Shown: positions 16,490 to 25,174, numbered from the stretch's first letter. The stretch: DNA of 48,493 bases from an uncultured Pseudomonadota bacterium (GCA_902495305.1 CABUWG010000010.1:1-48493); one strand, 5' to 3'. The notes: generated by a model from the sequence alone, not told the origin. Made by a program: numbers and translations.

Positions 16490-17753
16490 AGATTGCTCCT
16501 TCATAATCCCATTGTTTTGTCGATGGTGTATAAGTTATACTTTTAATCTCAAGTCCTGAAAATTTCATTAACAAATCCCGCCAGACCACCGGTTTATACT
16601 TCGATGAAAACTTAAAGACAACCGAACGGTATACGTTATGCTCAGGAGAAGTAAAAGATGCATTGGTCATTGATATTTTTTGACCGATTCCCTGAAAGAA
16701 ATCATTCAAAATCAACTTCAACTGCTGCGTTGCATAAGCCGGAGGAGATTTTTTCTGCGCTACCGGCCCGAACTGCAGCGATACCGTCGCCTGATCACCT
16801 GTTTCAGAGTACAAAATGCCGCTGAACTTAATGCCGGAATCTTCCAAGGCCTTTTTTATCCATGACACGCGGCCGACTTTTCTGCTCCAAGCCGTCTGAG
16901 CGCTGCTGTCTGAGCATTTTATCTGGCCGATTTCCCATCCCGGCGTTACGATTGTCAACAACTTAACCACGGCATTCTGACAACCGGTCATAACCTGAAA
17001 CGGATCTTTGACCTTTTCCCAGGGCTTGATTTCCGGCAGCTTCTGCACCGGTGCGGCCTTCGGTACAATCGGCACCGTGACCGGAGGGCGTTTCGGCGGG
17101 GCAAAGAAAATCTCGGATAAAATATTAGAAAGCAGATAAAATCCGACAGAAACCGAAACCACAATAACCAAAATCAATTTTGTTCCGCGCAAAGCCTTGA
17201 TTTTTTTCAGCTTTGCTTTACCGCCGCGGGCTAAAATCTTTTCAAGGTCGGGATATTCCGTATCTTCGTATCCCCATTCCGGCGGCGCAATCCTGCGTCC
17301 CCAGTCCGGAACGGCCATCATGGATTCAAACTGGCTCTTGGCATCTTCCTCGTTAAGGAACAACATATCGCCGTCAGAAAGAATGATATCGTTTCTGATA
17401 CAAACATACCACCAGCCGTTTTCAACCTTAAAGACGGCAACCAGAGAAGACCTATCGGACAAAGCTGTTGCCAGAGCGACAACGGCAACGTCCATTCCTT
17501 TGCGAAAACCTTCTTCCGAAACGCAAATACCAAACTGCGGAGCTTTACCGGGCTTGATGCAGAATAAATCCGCACCTTCCATAATTCCCGAAGAAGCTTC
17601 TTCCACTTCCTGATAAGGGTCATCCCGATTTTGCAGCGGCTGCCAGAAGAGGCTTGTCGCATATTCCGTACCGGCAACGGTCATGGATGAACTCCATGTC
17701 CGTTCATTGCCTTTTTCTACATCTTCTTCTGTCAGGTTTGCGTCTTCTAACAC
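16479..17753 (-). CDS. pilO: Type IVB pilus accessory protein PilO
   Basis: 424 residues, as in IncI PilO. The N-terminal cytoplasmic domain has the PilO-type blocks GWWYVCIRNDIILSDGDMLF and WGRRIAPPEWGY. One transmembrane helix (about 190-212, LILVIVVSVSVGFYLLSNIL) is followed by a proline-rich linker (PPKRPPVTVPIVPKAAPVQK) and a periplasmic domain. PilO lies in the inner membrane and contacts PilP and the secretin complex. A GTG start is preceded by agaaggg. The linker's VPIVPK resembles the repeat unit of the neighbouring PilP. It lies 23 bases downstream of the pilN stop. Confidence 0.87.
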   Translation of the reverse strand: MLEDANLTEEDVEKGNERTWSSSMTVAGTEYATSLFWQPLQNRDDPYQEVEEASSGIMEGADLFCIKPGKAPQFGICVSEEGFRKGMDVAVVALATALSDRSSLVAVFKVENGWWYVCIRNDIILSDGDMLFLNEEDAKSQFESMMAVPDWGRRIAPPEWGYEDTEYPDLEKILARGGKAKLKKIKALRGTKLILVIVVSVSVGFYLLSNILSEIFFAPPKRPPVTVPIVPKAAPVQKLPEIKPWEKVKDPFQVMTGCQNAVVKLLTIVTPGWEIGQIKCSDSSAQTAWSRKVGRVSWIKKALEDSGIKFSGILYSETGDQATVSLQFGPVAQKKSPPAYATQQLKLILNDFFQGIGQKISMTNASFTSPEHNVYRSVVFKFSSKYKPVVWRDLLMKFSGLEIKSITYTPSTKQWDYEGAIYVL

Positions 17754-17776
17754 TGTAATTTACCCTTCTTTTAAGG

Positions 17777-19393
17777 TTAATTCAGAACCATTCTGGATTC
17801 CGGCGTCAGCGGAGATTCAAGAACAACCGGCGTCAGAATAATGACCAAAACGCTTCTTTCTTTGCTGGCCGTGGCTGAACCGCCCAATAACGAGTTCGTT
17901 GCTGATCCGATACCTTCTTTGGACGTTGTGTTTTCAACCCTTTCATAACCGGTCAAAATCAAAGATTCGCCGGAAGACATCGCAACTTCCTGTGTAAAGC
18001 CGCGGGATTCAATCTTCGGGTTTTGAATATACTGGCCAGAAGCTGATGAAGGCGTACCCTCCGTCGGCTCGTTCAAATATACTTTTTCCAGTTCAATCAA
18101 ATCAGACAACGTCAGGTTAAACATCAAAAGCAACCGTCCGTGCTCCAAAATTCTCGGCAAAACGTCCAAAGTAAAACCTGTTTCAATTTCTTCTGTTTCG
18201 GTCGAAATATCATAGTCGTTATCGCCGCCGTTGGTTTTGGTAATCTCTGAAATATAGTTCTGCTTTTTAATAACCTGAATAGGCGCCGGTTTATTATTTA
18301 ACGTTGTTACCGTACCGCTGGTTACCAGAGTTGTCGCCCCTTGGCTGGACAACGCTTTGACAATGGCGCTTCCTGTCCAGTTTTTCGGTGTAATGGCCAT
18401 TGTCAGGTTGTCGGCAATATCGTCGGCAACACCGCCGGTCGGACTGGCCAGACGGAAGGTTGTGTGGCCGTCGTTAAACATGGCAGACAAATTCAAACCA
18501 TACTGATCGCCGTCTGTCACGGTAACTTGCAAAACTTTGACGCTGATGGCCACTTGTCTGGACAAACGGTTGTTCTGCTCGGTGATGTAACGGCCGACTT
18601 TTTTAATGTCCGTCGGTGTTGCTGTCAGGGTAATCGTACCGTTGCCCTGATCGATCGTCAGTTTTGAATCTTTTGAAACCATAGACGTGATTGAATCTTT
18701 AATCTGTGTCCAAACGGCAATTTCCGCCTCCGAGCTCAAACTCAGGGAAGAACTTCCGCCTTCGCCAGCAGAAGAAGAGCCGCCGACGGTCACATTAAGC
18801 TTCGGCTTGGTCGGCAAAGAATACAAAACAAAAGTCTTGGTAATGTATTTGTAAAAGTGGATTTCTTTCTTGTCATATTTCCACCAGATGCCAAAACGGG
18901 AGGAAATCTCATCCAGCAAACCGCTCAACGGCCCGCGATAAGAAACCAGCATCTTGTCGGCGTCTGTCCAGTCAGCATTAATCGCTGCTGCCGACGGCTT
19001 GTTTTTTGAGCCTTTATCTCTGATGTCTTTTTCCAGATTGCTGTCAAACCGAACGCGCAAAGACGTAACTTTATTCAGCATATCGCCGATTTCGAACAAC
19101 GTAATCGGGCGGTTGCTGATTAATGTCACGCCGTCAGCCGTTTCCAGATAAGCCGGAACCGGCTGCCCTTCATACTCAATCTCACTCGTATCGCCGAGCC
19201 AGATGTCGTTTTTGACCTTAACCAGATCGGTATTTTCAATAGGCGTCGGAGCCTTGGCCATTTCTTTCATCTTGGTCGAGGCTTCCACTTCGCGTTCAAT
19301 CGTCGCATCCAGACTGGTTGACATGGAACATGAGGCCACCAAAGCGGCAAATGCCAGCACAATGCCGAATTTTTTATTTTTAATCAAACGCAT
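17777..19393 (-). CDS. pilN: Type IVB pilus secretin lipoprotein PilN
   Basis: 538 residues. Outer-membrane secretin through which the pilus emerges. A lipoprotein signal ends at ALVASC (lipid on cysteine). The N-terminal N0/N1-like domains include ITLFEIGDMLNKVTSLRVRF. The secretin core includes QVAISVKVLQVTVTDGDQYG, IVKALSSQGATTLVTSGTVT, NNKPAPIQVI, GFTLDVLPRILEHGRLLLMF and a final SVLVIILTPVVLE. I choose ATG at 19393 over 19399 because GGAGG at 19400-19404 is then 6 bases away. It overlaps the 3' end of the upstream PilL-like gene by 14 bases. Confidence 0.92.
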   Translation of the reverse strand: MRLIKNKKFGIVLAFAALVASCSMSTSLDATIEREVEASTKMKEMAKAPTPIENTDLVKVKNDIWLGDTSEIEYEGQPVPAYLETADGVTLISNRPITLFEIGDMLNKVTSLRVRFDSNLEKDIRDKGSKNKPSAAAINADWTDADKMLVSYRGPLSGLLDEISSRFGIWWKYDKKEIHFYKYITKTFVLYSLPTKPKLNVTVGGSSSAGEGGSSSLSLSSEAEIAVWTQIKDSITSMVSKDSKLTIDQGNGTITLTATPTDIKKVGRYITEQNNRLSRQVAISVKVLQVTVTDGDQYGLNLSAMFNDGHTTFRLASPTGGVADDIADNLTMAITPKNWTGSAIVKALSSQGATTLVTSGTVTTLNNKPAPIQVIKKQNYISEITKTNGGDNDYDISTETEEIETGFTLDVLPRILEHGRLLLMFNLTLSDLIELEKVYLNEPTEGTPSSASGQYIQNPKIESRGFTQEVAMSSGESLILTGYERVENTTSKEGIGSATNSLLGGSATASKERSVLVIILTPVVLESPLTPESRMVLN

Positions 19394-20069
19394 TCTCATC
19401 CTCCATCGTTTCTACAACCAGTACGCGGTTTCCTTTATAAAAAGTGGCAACCGGCGCAGGGCTTGCACGGCCGAAAGCCCGAATTAATGCGGCGCTGACA
19501 TCGGCAAAACGCCCGCGAAACATCGCGCCGGCACTTAATGTATAATTTCTGTTGCTGTTCCAAATCAAACGCCAGCCGGATTCATCGCTCCATTCTGTCA
19601 GAAGAGCTTTCAAAGACTGCCCTTCTTCGGCCAGCCAGTCTTTGACCGGATCATCGCCGTCATCGCTGCCGGCGCCGCTTCCGCCGTTGTCAGTACCTGT
19701 ATTGTCGGCAAATTCCGCACTGCCGGTCGATTTGATTTCTTCTTCATAAGCGCCGACTTCTTCGTCAATTGTCGGAGGGATTGTTGCGGACATGTTGCTT
19801 CCCGGCGCCGTCTGGACAATACGCTGGTCGCGCGGCGTTCTTTCGCCGTATTCGCGATAATCTGCGGCGGTTCTGGTATAGTCAACATATTCTTGCGGAG
19901 CTGCCGGCGGAACCACACAGGGCGTACCGTCATTCGGACAGGTTGTCGTGACGGTTTCCGTAACCGTTTCCTCTTCCTCGTAATTATAATTAAGAGGCCG
20001 GAACATATAACATCCGGTTGTTGCCAATAAAACGCCCAAACAAGCAATTAAGCGTATTTCTTTGTTCAT
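19380..20069 (-). CDS. pilL: PilL-like lipoprotein with TcpQ-type C-terminal domain
   Basis: About 229 residues. The N-terminus MNKEIRLIACLGVLLATTGC is a lipoprotein signal. The central part is disordered and rich in E, G, D and S (about 90-155). The C-terminal domain (about 155-225: SLKALLTEWSDESGWRLIWN, YTLSAGAMFRGRFADVSAAL, FYKGNRVLVVE) fits the TcpQ/PilL C-terminal fold that binds and stabilises the secretin. I use ATG 20069 (aaggatt site, lipobox close to the N-terminus); 20099 is also open. Shorter than R64 PilL, whose N-terminal region differs, so the symbol is tentative. Confidence 0.75.
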   Translation of the reverse strand: MNKEIRLIACLGVLLATTGCYMFRPLNYNYEEEETVTETVTTTCPNDGTPCVVPPAAPQEYVDYTRTAADYREYGERTPRDQRIVQTAPGSNMSATIPPTIDEEVGAYEEEIKSTGSAEFADNTGTDNGGSGAGSDDGDDPVKDWLAEEGQSLKALLTEWSDESGWRLIWNSNRNYTLSAGAMFRGRFADVSAALIRAFGRASPAPVATFYKGNRVLVVETMEDENAFD

Positions 20070-20156
20070 TTTTGCAATCCTTAAATCACTTTTTGTCATA
20101 ATTTTTTCCTATCATACATTTGGAAAAATAAATAATCAAGCGCAAGCCTTAACTTA

Positions 20157-21845
20157 TTACCATTGTGTAACATTGGCTTGCGGGTTGTTATAATTTTCCG
20201 CTGTACCGTAACCGCTTTCCTCGCTTGTTCTCAACGTTCTGATGATAAACGAATTCGGTTCTCTCTCCGTAAACACAACCTTAACGTCTCTGGCACTCAC
20301 GCCCTTGTTGTTGAGAATGTTGCTTAAAAGGTTCAGCCGCCGGCGTTGCAGATATTGGTCGGTCGTTCCGTCCAGCCGGATCTCCAGCACCACGGACTTG
20401 TCCTCAATCGTCTTCTGGGCAAAAGCGTCAATCCATTTCAGCGTATTGCCGGAAATTTCCGCTCGGTTGGGCTGAAAAGACAGGCGGATTTCTGCCGGCA
20501 AAATCCGTCCGCTCGCTTGTCCTCCGGACAGTTTATTTTTTATTTTTCCGACCAGCCCGCCGGAAGATTGCGGCTCATTGCTTTCATTCTTGTCAGATGA
20601 ACCGGAAAAGATTGACGTAATGCTGGAAAGCAGGTTTCCGCCGGAGCTTGGCTCTTTGTTTTTGGCAATATTTTTTCCTTGCGCATCCAGAATTTTAACT
20701 TCTTTTTTGATTTCTTCGGCTTCTTCCGCTTTTGTTTCTACCTCGGCGTCTTCAGGAAACTGTAACCGCGGCCGGAGGTCTTCTTTGTCCTTGATTTCTT
20801 TGGGAATGGGAATAAGCAGGTTGTCAACCATGTCATTGGCCGCTACGACTTCTGTTCCGCCGGCTTTCTTGCTGGCCTCCAGTAAGACTTTTTTCCGGTC
20901 GTCTCTTTCCTGCTGCTCGATTTTAACCATTTTGTTTTTGGCATGTTTTGCGCCGGTTGCAACAACCCACGGGCTGTCTTTTTGTCCGGCTTTCTCTGCC
21001 ATGCTTTCCCATTTTGCCGGTGTTTCGGTTTCTTCGGCAGCATCTGCCGGACGGGAATTTTCTCCGGTAGCGGCCGGAATATTTTTGGTCGAAACTTTAG
21101 CGTCAGCCAATGCAACCTGATTTTCTTCGGCACTCCGGTTTATTTTGACCTTCCGGTTTTGGGCAAGGGCAATATTGTTTGAACGCTCCAGCGGAATAAG
21201 CAGAGCCGGTTCGGCCGCCTGTGTCGGAACGGCAGGCTTTTGCTGTTGTTCTTGGGGCTGATAGGCAATTTCCTGCGGTTTTTCCGGAGCATAAACCGTT
21301 GCCAGCTTAACCGGCTCGGGAATGTCCTCTCGGACAATCCTGTTAACGCGCGGTGCTTTTGGCGTGTTTTCCGGCTCCGGTCCGTCCGTAACGGAAATCA
21401 CCTGCGCCTTTGTCGGAGCGTATAATGCCGGCGCTTCCGGTTCCTGCATGTCGTTGGCGGCCAGAACAACCGGCGGCAGCTCTTCTGCTTCGGCAATTGC
21501 CTGAACAACGGGCGCTTCGGGCTCTTCGTCAAACTCCGGCGGGATTAAGTCGGAGTTGTCCGCCATGATAATTTGCCCGTCACTGTCTGCGGTGTCATAA
21601 TAATCCGGGGTTTTGTCTTTGTTGCTTTCCTGAATGTCAGGCAGCACATTGAGGGCAATTTTTTTCACCGGCAGGGGTCTGGCGGCAGGGGTAATGTCAT
21701 TTTTGAGAAACAGGGTAATGTTTTTGTTGGAAATTTTGAGTTCTTCGGCCGGTTGGTCAGCAAAAAACACACCGTTTGCGCCAAAAATCACAAACAGAGA
21801 AAAAACAAAGCTGTAAACAAAAGTTTTAAAAGCTGTATTTTTCAT
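20157..21845 (-). CDS. Large periplasmic protein with OmpA-like C-terminal domain
   Basis: 562 residues, not a recognised pilus protein. A signal peptide or N-terminal anchor (about 5-30, FKTFVYSFVFSLFVIFGANG) leads into a long low-complexity region (about 60-420) rich in Pro, Ala, Glu and Lys, likely disordered. The last 110 residues resemble an OmpA-like fold: IRLSFQPNRAEISGNTLKWI, LEIRLDGTTDQYLQRRRLNL, LLSNILNNKGV, VVFTE. OmpA-like domains bind peptidoglycan, so it may fix the apparatus to the cell wall across a long tether. ATG at 21845 follows aaaggg. It heads the minus-strand pil cluster, 87 bases before the PilL-like gene. Confidence 0.75.
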   Translation of the reverse strand: MKNTAFKTFVYSFVFSLFVIFGANGVFFADQPAEELKISNKNITLFLKNDITPAARPLPVKKIALNVLPDIQESNKDKTPDYYDTADSDGQIIMADNSDLIPPEFDEEPEAPVVQAIAEAEELPPVVLAANDMQEPEAPALYAPTKAQVISVTDGPEPENTPKAPRVNRIVREDIPEPVKLATVYAPEKPQEIAYQPQEQQQKPAVPTQAAEPALLIPLERSNNIALAQNRKVKINRSAEENQVALADAKVSTKNIPAATGENSRPADAAEETETPAKWESMAEKAGQKDSPWVVATGAKHAKNKMVKIEQQERDDRKKVLLEASKKAGGTEVVAANDMVDNLLIPIPKEIKDKEDLRPRLQFPEDAEVETKAEEAEEIKKEVKILDAQGKNIAKNKEPSSGGNLLSSITSIFSGSSDKNESNEPQSSGGLVGKIKNKLSGGQASGRILPAEIRLSFQPNRAEISGNTLKWIDAFAQKTIEDKSVVLEIRLDGTTDQYLQRRRLNLLSNILNNKGVSARDVKVVFTEREPNSFIIRTLRTSEESGYGTAENYNNPQANVTQW

Positions 21846-22176
21846 AAACAAAACCCTTTGTAAATTAGATAAATCAAAATGCGAATCTTGGCAAGCGGAT
21901 ATAAAATTATACGCAATATTTGTGGATTCTTTTAAATTCTGTTTTCAAAAAGGCATTTTTTCAGATTCTGCGGCAAGGCGGATTTTTTGTAACAAAACTG
22001 TAAAAAATCATGCCTTTACAAAATGTTAAGTTGTATGAATTTTTTGTTACAGCCGATTTTGTTTAGTGTAAACAATATGTTAAGAATTTTGTAGTATATA
22101 AGATTTTGCTAGAAAAAAATCAAAAAGTTTAGTATGCTTAAAGTATTGGGTTTACTTGCATAAAAGGAGAAAATTA
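21846..22176. promoter_or_regulatory. Divergent regulatory region between pilus and secretion operons
   Basis: About 330 AT-rich non-coding bases shared by two outward-facing operons. On the minus strand TATAAT (21906-21911) is a candidate -10. Two palindromes could be operators: ttttg-taa-caaaa (21984-21996) and gttta-gtg-taaac (22061-22073). For the plus strand I cannot choose one promoter with confidence. No small gene or strong RNA fold is seen. Confidence 0.5.
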
Positions 22177-22563
22177 ATGAACTTTTTAAAGAAAAACTTG
22201 TGGACGATTTGTCTGCTTGCGGTCGTTGCCGTTGTCTTTATGAGCGGTCCGGCCATGGCGGCAGGAGGCAGCCAGAGCAGCCTTATGGGTACGGCAAAAG
22301 CCAAAGCCTTCACCACCTTCAATAACGTAAAGAGCATTATCTTTATCGTTGGCGGTTTCGGTCTGGTTCTGCTGGCATTCGGCGCCATCTTCGGCAAAAT
22401 CAAATGGTCTGCATTTGCATCTTTGGCTGTTGGTTTGGCTATTTTGGCTGCGGCTGGTGCTATCGTTCGTTACGCAACCGGTGATACAAACCTGAGTGCT
22501 ACGGGTACCGGTTCTGGCGGTTTCGGCGATACTTTCCAGGAATCTGCTGCAGATACTTACTAA
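22177..22563 (+). CDS. virB2: VirB2-like T4SS pilin, first copy
   Basis: 128 residues. A signal peptide (cleaved after GPAMA) is followed by a short loop and two hydrophobic helices: VKSIIFIVGGFGLVLLAFGA and FASLAVGLAILAAAGAIV. They are joined by the basic turn FGKIKWS and followed by a short Gly/Ser/Thr tail. This is the layout of VirB2/TrbC conjugative-pilus subunits. The frame is open from a TTG at 22156, but ATG at 22177 has an ideal aaggag site 7 bases before it. First gene of the plus-strand operon, followed by a hairpin and two relatives. It is likely the most abundant subunit. Confidence 0.85.
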   Translation: MNFLKKNLWTICLLAVVAVVFMSGPAMAAGGSQSSLMGTAKAKAFTTFNNVKSIIFIVGGFGLVLLAFGAIFGKIKWSAFASLAVGLAILAAAGAIVRYATGDTNLSATGTGSGGFGDTFQESAADTY

Positions 22564-22565
22564 CC

Positions 22566-22579
22566 TGAGCTTGTGCTCA
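22566..22579 (+). other. Intercistronic hairpin
   Basis: tgagc, loop ttgt, gctca forms a perfect 5-base-pair stem three bases after the first pilin stop and before the aggagg site of the second. It has no U-run. Such hairpins often protect the upstream message and so raise the first subunit relative to later ones. Confidence 0.45.
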
Positions 22580-22601
22580 CTGTTAAAAAGGAGGGGATAC
22601 T

Positions 22602-23018
22602 ATGTTTGGTGAAATTATAAATATCTTGCCGCTGGCATTTGTAACCCTCCTTTTTGTTTTGTCTGCAGAAAGGCTTGCAAAGCATGGCCTGAAACTTAAA
22701 GTAAAGAAAGCGGCGGTATTTTCGCTTTGTCTGGTGCTTTCTTTAGTTTTGGTTTCAGGAACGGCACTGGCGGATGACGGGCTGTTTTCCGAGCTGACGG
22801 CCAAAGGTGCCGAAATCTTTACCGGAATGCGTGACATTGTTTACGTTGTTGCCGGCTTTGGTATCATCGGCGTTGCTGTCGGCGGTTTTTTCGGCAACCT
22901 GAACTGGAAGTGGCTGAGCGCTATTATTATCGGTTTGGTCATTTTGGCGGTGACGGGAGCTTTTGTACAATATGTGACGGGGCAGAAAGTTGACGATATC
23001 CAAGATACCCTGAAATAA
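22602..23018 (+). CDS. virB2: VirB2-like T4SS pilin, second copy
   Basis: 138 residues. It shares the second half with the preceding gene: VYVVAGFGIIGVAVGGFFGN, NWKWLSA and IIGLVILAVTGAFVQYVTG. The N-terminus differs; an extra hydrophobic stretch (about 8-22, ILPLAFVTLLFVLSA) precedes a second one ending in GTALA-DDG. A prolonged or double leader is therefore possible, or the true start is a later codon. ATG at 22602 has a strong aggagggg site. The short acidic tail ends in DDIQDTLK. Probably a minor pilin or a partner of the first subunit. Confidence 0.82.
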   Translation: MFGEIINILPLAFVTLLFVLSAERLAKHGLKLKVKKAAVFSLCLVLSLVLVSGTALADDGLFSELTAKGAEIFTGMRDIVYVVAGFGIIGVAVGGFFGNLNWKWLSAIIIGLVILAVTGAFVQYVTGQKVDDIQDTLK

Positions 23019-23039
23019 TTATTTTTGTTGGAGGCGGCC

Positions 23040-23654
23040 ATGTTAAAATTAAAATCATTGCTGAAATCAAACCTTTTTCTTTTTGTCGCGATAATTGCTT
23101 TTTTGGCTGTCTGCCCGCAGGATGTCTGGGCGGCGGAAGGCTCGGTTTTTGAAAAAGTCCGTAACAAAGCCGCATCCAGCTTAAAAGATATCAAACTTGT
23201 CGTTTATATTCTTGCCGGTTTCGGGTTAATCGGCTTTTCTTTTATGGCCATTTTTAACAAAATCAGCTGGAAATGGTTTGCCAATATTGCCATTTCGTTG
23301 TTTTTGCTCTCCGTGATGGGATTGTTTATTGATGACTTTACCGGTACCAGCAAACACGCAGATATGCTTGATTTTGGCAATTATTTGAGTGGTGACGGCA
23401 GCATGGACGGTACAGGCGGCGACATCGGCGGTGGTTCGGTGCCGCCTGAGGAGAATAACGACAACAACAATAATAACAATAAAAATAATGACAACACGAA
23501 TAAAACCAAGGACTGTGACAATCCTGCCAGCAATGATTATTATGATGAATATTGTGTTAATTTAAGAAACCTCAATGGTACAATGGCAGATTGTGTGACC
23601 AGTGGTCGGGTTTGGGATAATAAAACGGGAACTTGCTCAACGGGGGGGGGGTAG
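23040..23654 (+). CDS. virB2: VirB2-like subunit with extended tail, interrupted at a G10 tract
   Basis: 204 residues as it stands. A signal peptide (to DVWAAE) is followed by the same two-helix pilin module (LVVYILAGFGLIGFSFMAIF, NKISWKWFANIAISLFLLSV). An Asn-rich stretch and a cysteine-bearing segment (CDNPASNDYYDEYC, then MADCVTSGRVWDNKTGTC) come next. Translation ends at TAG right after ten G (23642-23651). With nine G the frame continues as STGGGSSSGGTTGTGG into the open frame that runs to 25053. The gene is therefore either phase-variable and in its off or short state, or misread at the homopolymer. ATG 23040 follows ggagg. Confidence 0.85.
   Translation: MLKLKSLLKSNLFLFVAIIAFLAVCPQDVWAAEGSVFEKVRNKAASSLKDIKLVVYILAGFGLIGFSFMAIFNKISWKWFANIAISLFLLSVMGLFIDDFTGTSKHADMLDFGNYLSGDGSMDGTGGDIGGGSVPPEENNDNNNNNNKNNDNTNKTKDCDNPASNDYYDEYCVNLRNLNGTMADCVTSGRVWDNKTGTCSTGGG
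23642..23651 (+). repeat. Homopolymeric G10 tract (phase-variation candidate)
   Basis: Ten consecutive G inside a coding region, immediately before a TAG in the upstream frame. Loss of one base joins the upstream frame to the downstream frame without any intervening stop. Slipped-strand mispairing at such tracts is a well-known switch for surface proteins. Confidence 0.85.
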
Positions 23655-25053
23655 TTCTTCTGGCGGAACAACCGGTACGGGAGGTGCCTCCGGCACCAAT
23701 CAGAGCAATGGTACTTCTAATGCCGGTTCTGATAATTCCGGTAATGGTAATAATCTTTCTGCTCAAAATAACAACGGTGCCGGCAATCAGAAAACGACAG
23801 GTGATTTACAACCGGTGTGGAATCCTGAAACACAGTCTTATGAACTTCCAAATATTGATGTTTTCGGCGATAAAAATCTGGCAAACAATAATCCGGTTTC
23901 CGGATTGGGAAATATTGGCGGCGGAACACCGAATGTTGATGATTTGAATAAAGACCTGCAGAACATGGTCAACAATGTTAACAGCGCACAAGGCGGAAAC
24001 GCAGCTGACAACAAACAGGAAGAAAGCGGCGGCTGGCTGAATGACTTGTGGAATAAAGGCAAGGAAGAGGCTAAGAAAAAAGCCGAAGAAGAAGCTAAAA
24101 AAGCTTTGGAAAAAGCAAAACAAGAGGCCCTGAATGCGGCCAAAGATACCGTCAGCGGTGTCGGAATATTGGACAAGACCGGCCTTGATGATAAAATCAA
24201 TGCAGAAATTGATAAAGCCGGCAATAAAGTAAATACGGACAACTGGGTCGACGGCGCAAAGGATAAATTCGGTTGGAACGAAGAAACCTCGGAGCGTAAC
24301 GGCGAAGATAATATAGGCGGCGCTTTGGGTGCCGGAAAGATTCCCGGAACCGAAGGGGCAGTGCCGGATGTCGATGCGCTGAACAAAGATTTGCAAAATA
24401 TGGTGAATGGAACGGGCAACGCCTCGGCTTCGGATTATGGCTGGAACGAAGAAACTTCCGAGCGTAACGGTTATGATGCCGAACCGTCTGGTGCGGATAT
24501 TCAGCCGGTATGGGATCCAGAAACTCAGTCTTATGTTTTGCCGGATGTTGAGGTCGTTGGTGACGCCGGCGCCAGCCATAGGCCGCTTCCCGGAACCGAA
24601 GGGGCAGCGCCGGATGTCGACGCACTGAACAAAGATCTGCAAAATATGGTGAACGGCACGGGCAACGCCTCGGCTTCGGATTATGGTTGGAATGAGGAAA
24701 CTTCCGAACGTAACGGTTATAATGCCGAACCGTCCGGAGCGGATATTCAGCCGGTATGGGATCCTGAAACTCAGTCTTATGTTTTGCCAGATGTTGAGGT
24801 TGTAGGTGACGCCGGCGCCAGCTATAGGCCGCTTCCCGGAACTCAAGGCTCAACGCCGGATGTCGACGCGCTGAACAAAGATCTGCAAAATATGGTGAAC
24901 GGCACGGGCAACGCCTCGGCTTCGGATTATGGCTGGAACGAGGAAACCTCGGAACGCAACGGCTATAATGCCGACGGGACACAGGGAAGTTCGTCAAACT
25001 CGGACTACGGCTGGAATGAAGAAACTTCTGAAGGCCGCGGCTGGGGAGGCTGA
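23655..25053 (+). CDS. Out-of-frame repeat-rich extension of the third VirB2-like protein
   Basis: About 466 codons without a stop and without any credible start or ribosome site of their own; the first in-frame start lies inside the upstream gene at 23602. Composition and repeats show it is real protein. After a Gly/Ser/Thr/Asn linker comes LQPVWNPETQSYELPNIDVF, a lysine/alanine/glutamate coiled coil (about 24050-24150), and then three units of 82 residues containing DVDALNKDLQNMVNGTG, SDYGWNEETSERNGY and DIQPVWDPETQSYVLPDVEV. It ends with WNEETSEGRGWGG. Joined to the pilin part it would give about 670 residues. It would be exposed on the pilus or cell surface, perhaps as an adhesin or a decoy for antibodies (inference). 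Confidence 0.75.
24343..25040 (+). repeat. 246-base tandem repeat in the pilin extension
   Basis: Units begin at 24343, 24589 and 24835, spaced exactly 246 bases (82 codons); the last is incomplete. Units differ by scattered, mostly silent changes. A more diverged ancestor-like unit lies at about 23810-23990 (PVWNPETQSYELP, DDLNKDLQNMV). Confidence 0.9.
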
Positions 25054-25082
25054 GAAGAATATTAACCATATTTTCATAAACC

Positions 25083-25118
25083 AAAGGCATACTATCGTCA
25101 AAATAGTATGCCTTTTTT
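25083..25118 (+). terminator. Intrinsic terminator after the VirB2 group
   Basis: Perfect 11-base-pair stem: aggcatactat (25085-25095) with atagtatgcct (25103-25113), 7-base loop, followed by six T (25113-25118). It ends the first transcript of the secretion cluster. Confidence 0.92.
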
Positions 25119-25145
25119 CCTATAGTGGAAAAAACATCTTATTTA

Positions 25146-25174
25146 TTGTATGCCGCAAACTTTCGGCGTATAAT
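25146..25174 (+). promoter_or_regulatory. Promoter for virB3-virB4
   Basis: ttgtat (25146-25151) and a perfect tataat (25169-25174) are spaced by 17 bases, directly after the terminator and 28 bases before the virB3 ATG. Confidence 0.75.

Noticed and set aside
23602..25053. The repeat-rich frame as an independent gene starting at 23602
   Set aside because: There is no ribosome site, the proposed start overlaps the upstream gene, and the frames join smoothly if one G is removed.
23806..25090. Long minus-strand frames (297 and 346 residues) opposite the pilin extension
   Set aside because: They arise from the in-frame 246-base repeats; the plus strand has the coherent protein pattern (coiled coil, NKDLQNMV and WNEETSERNG blocks).
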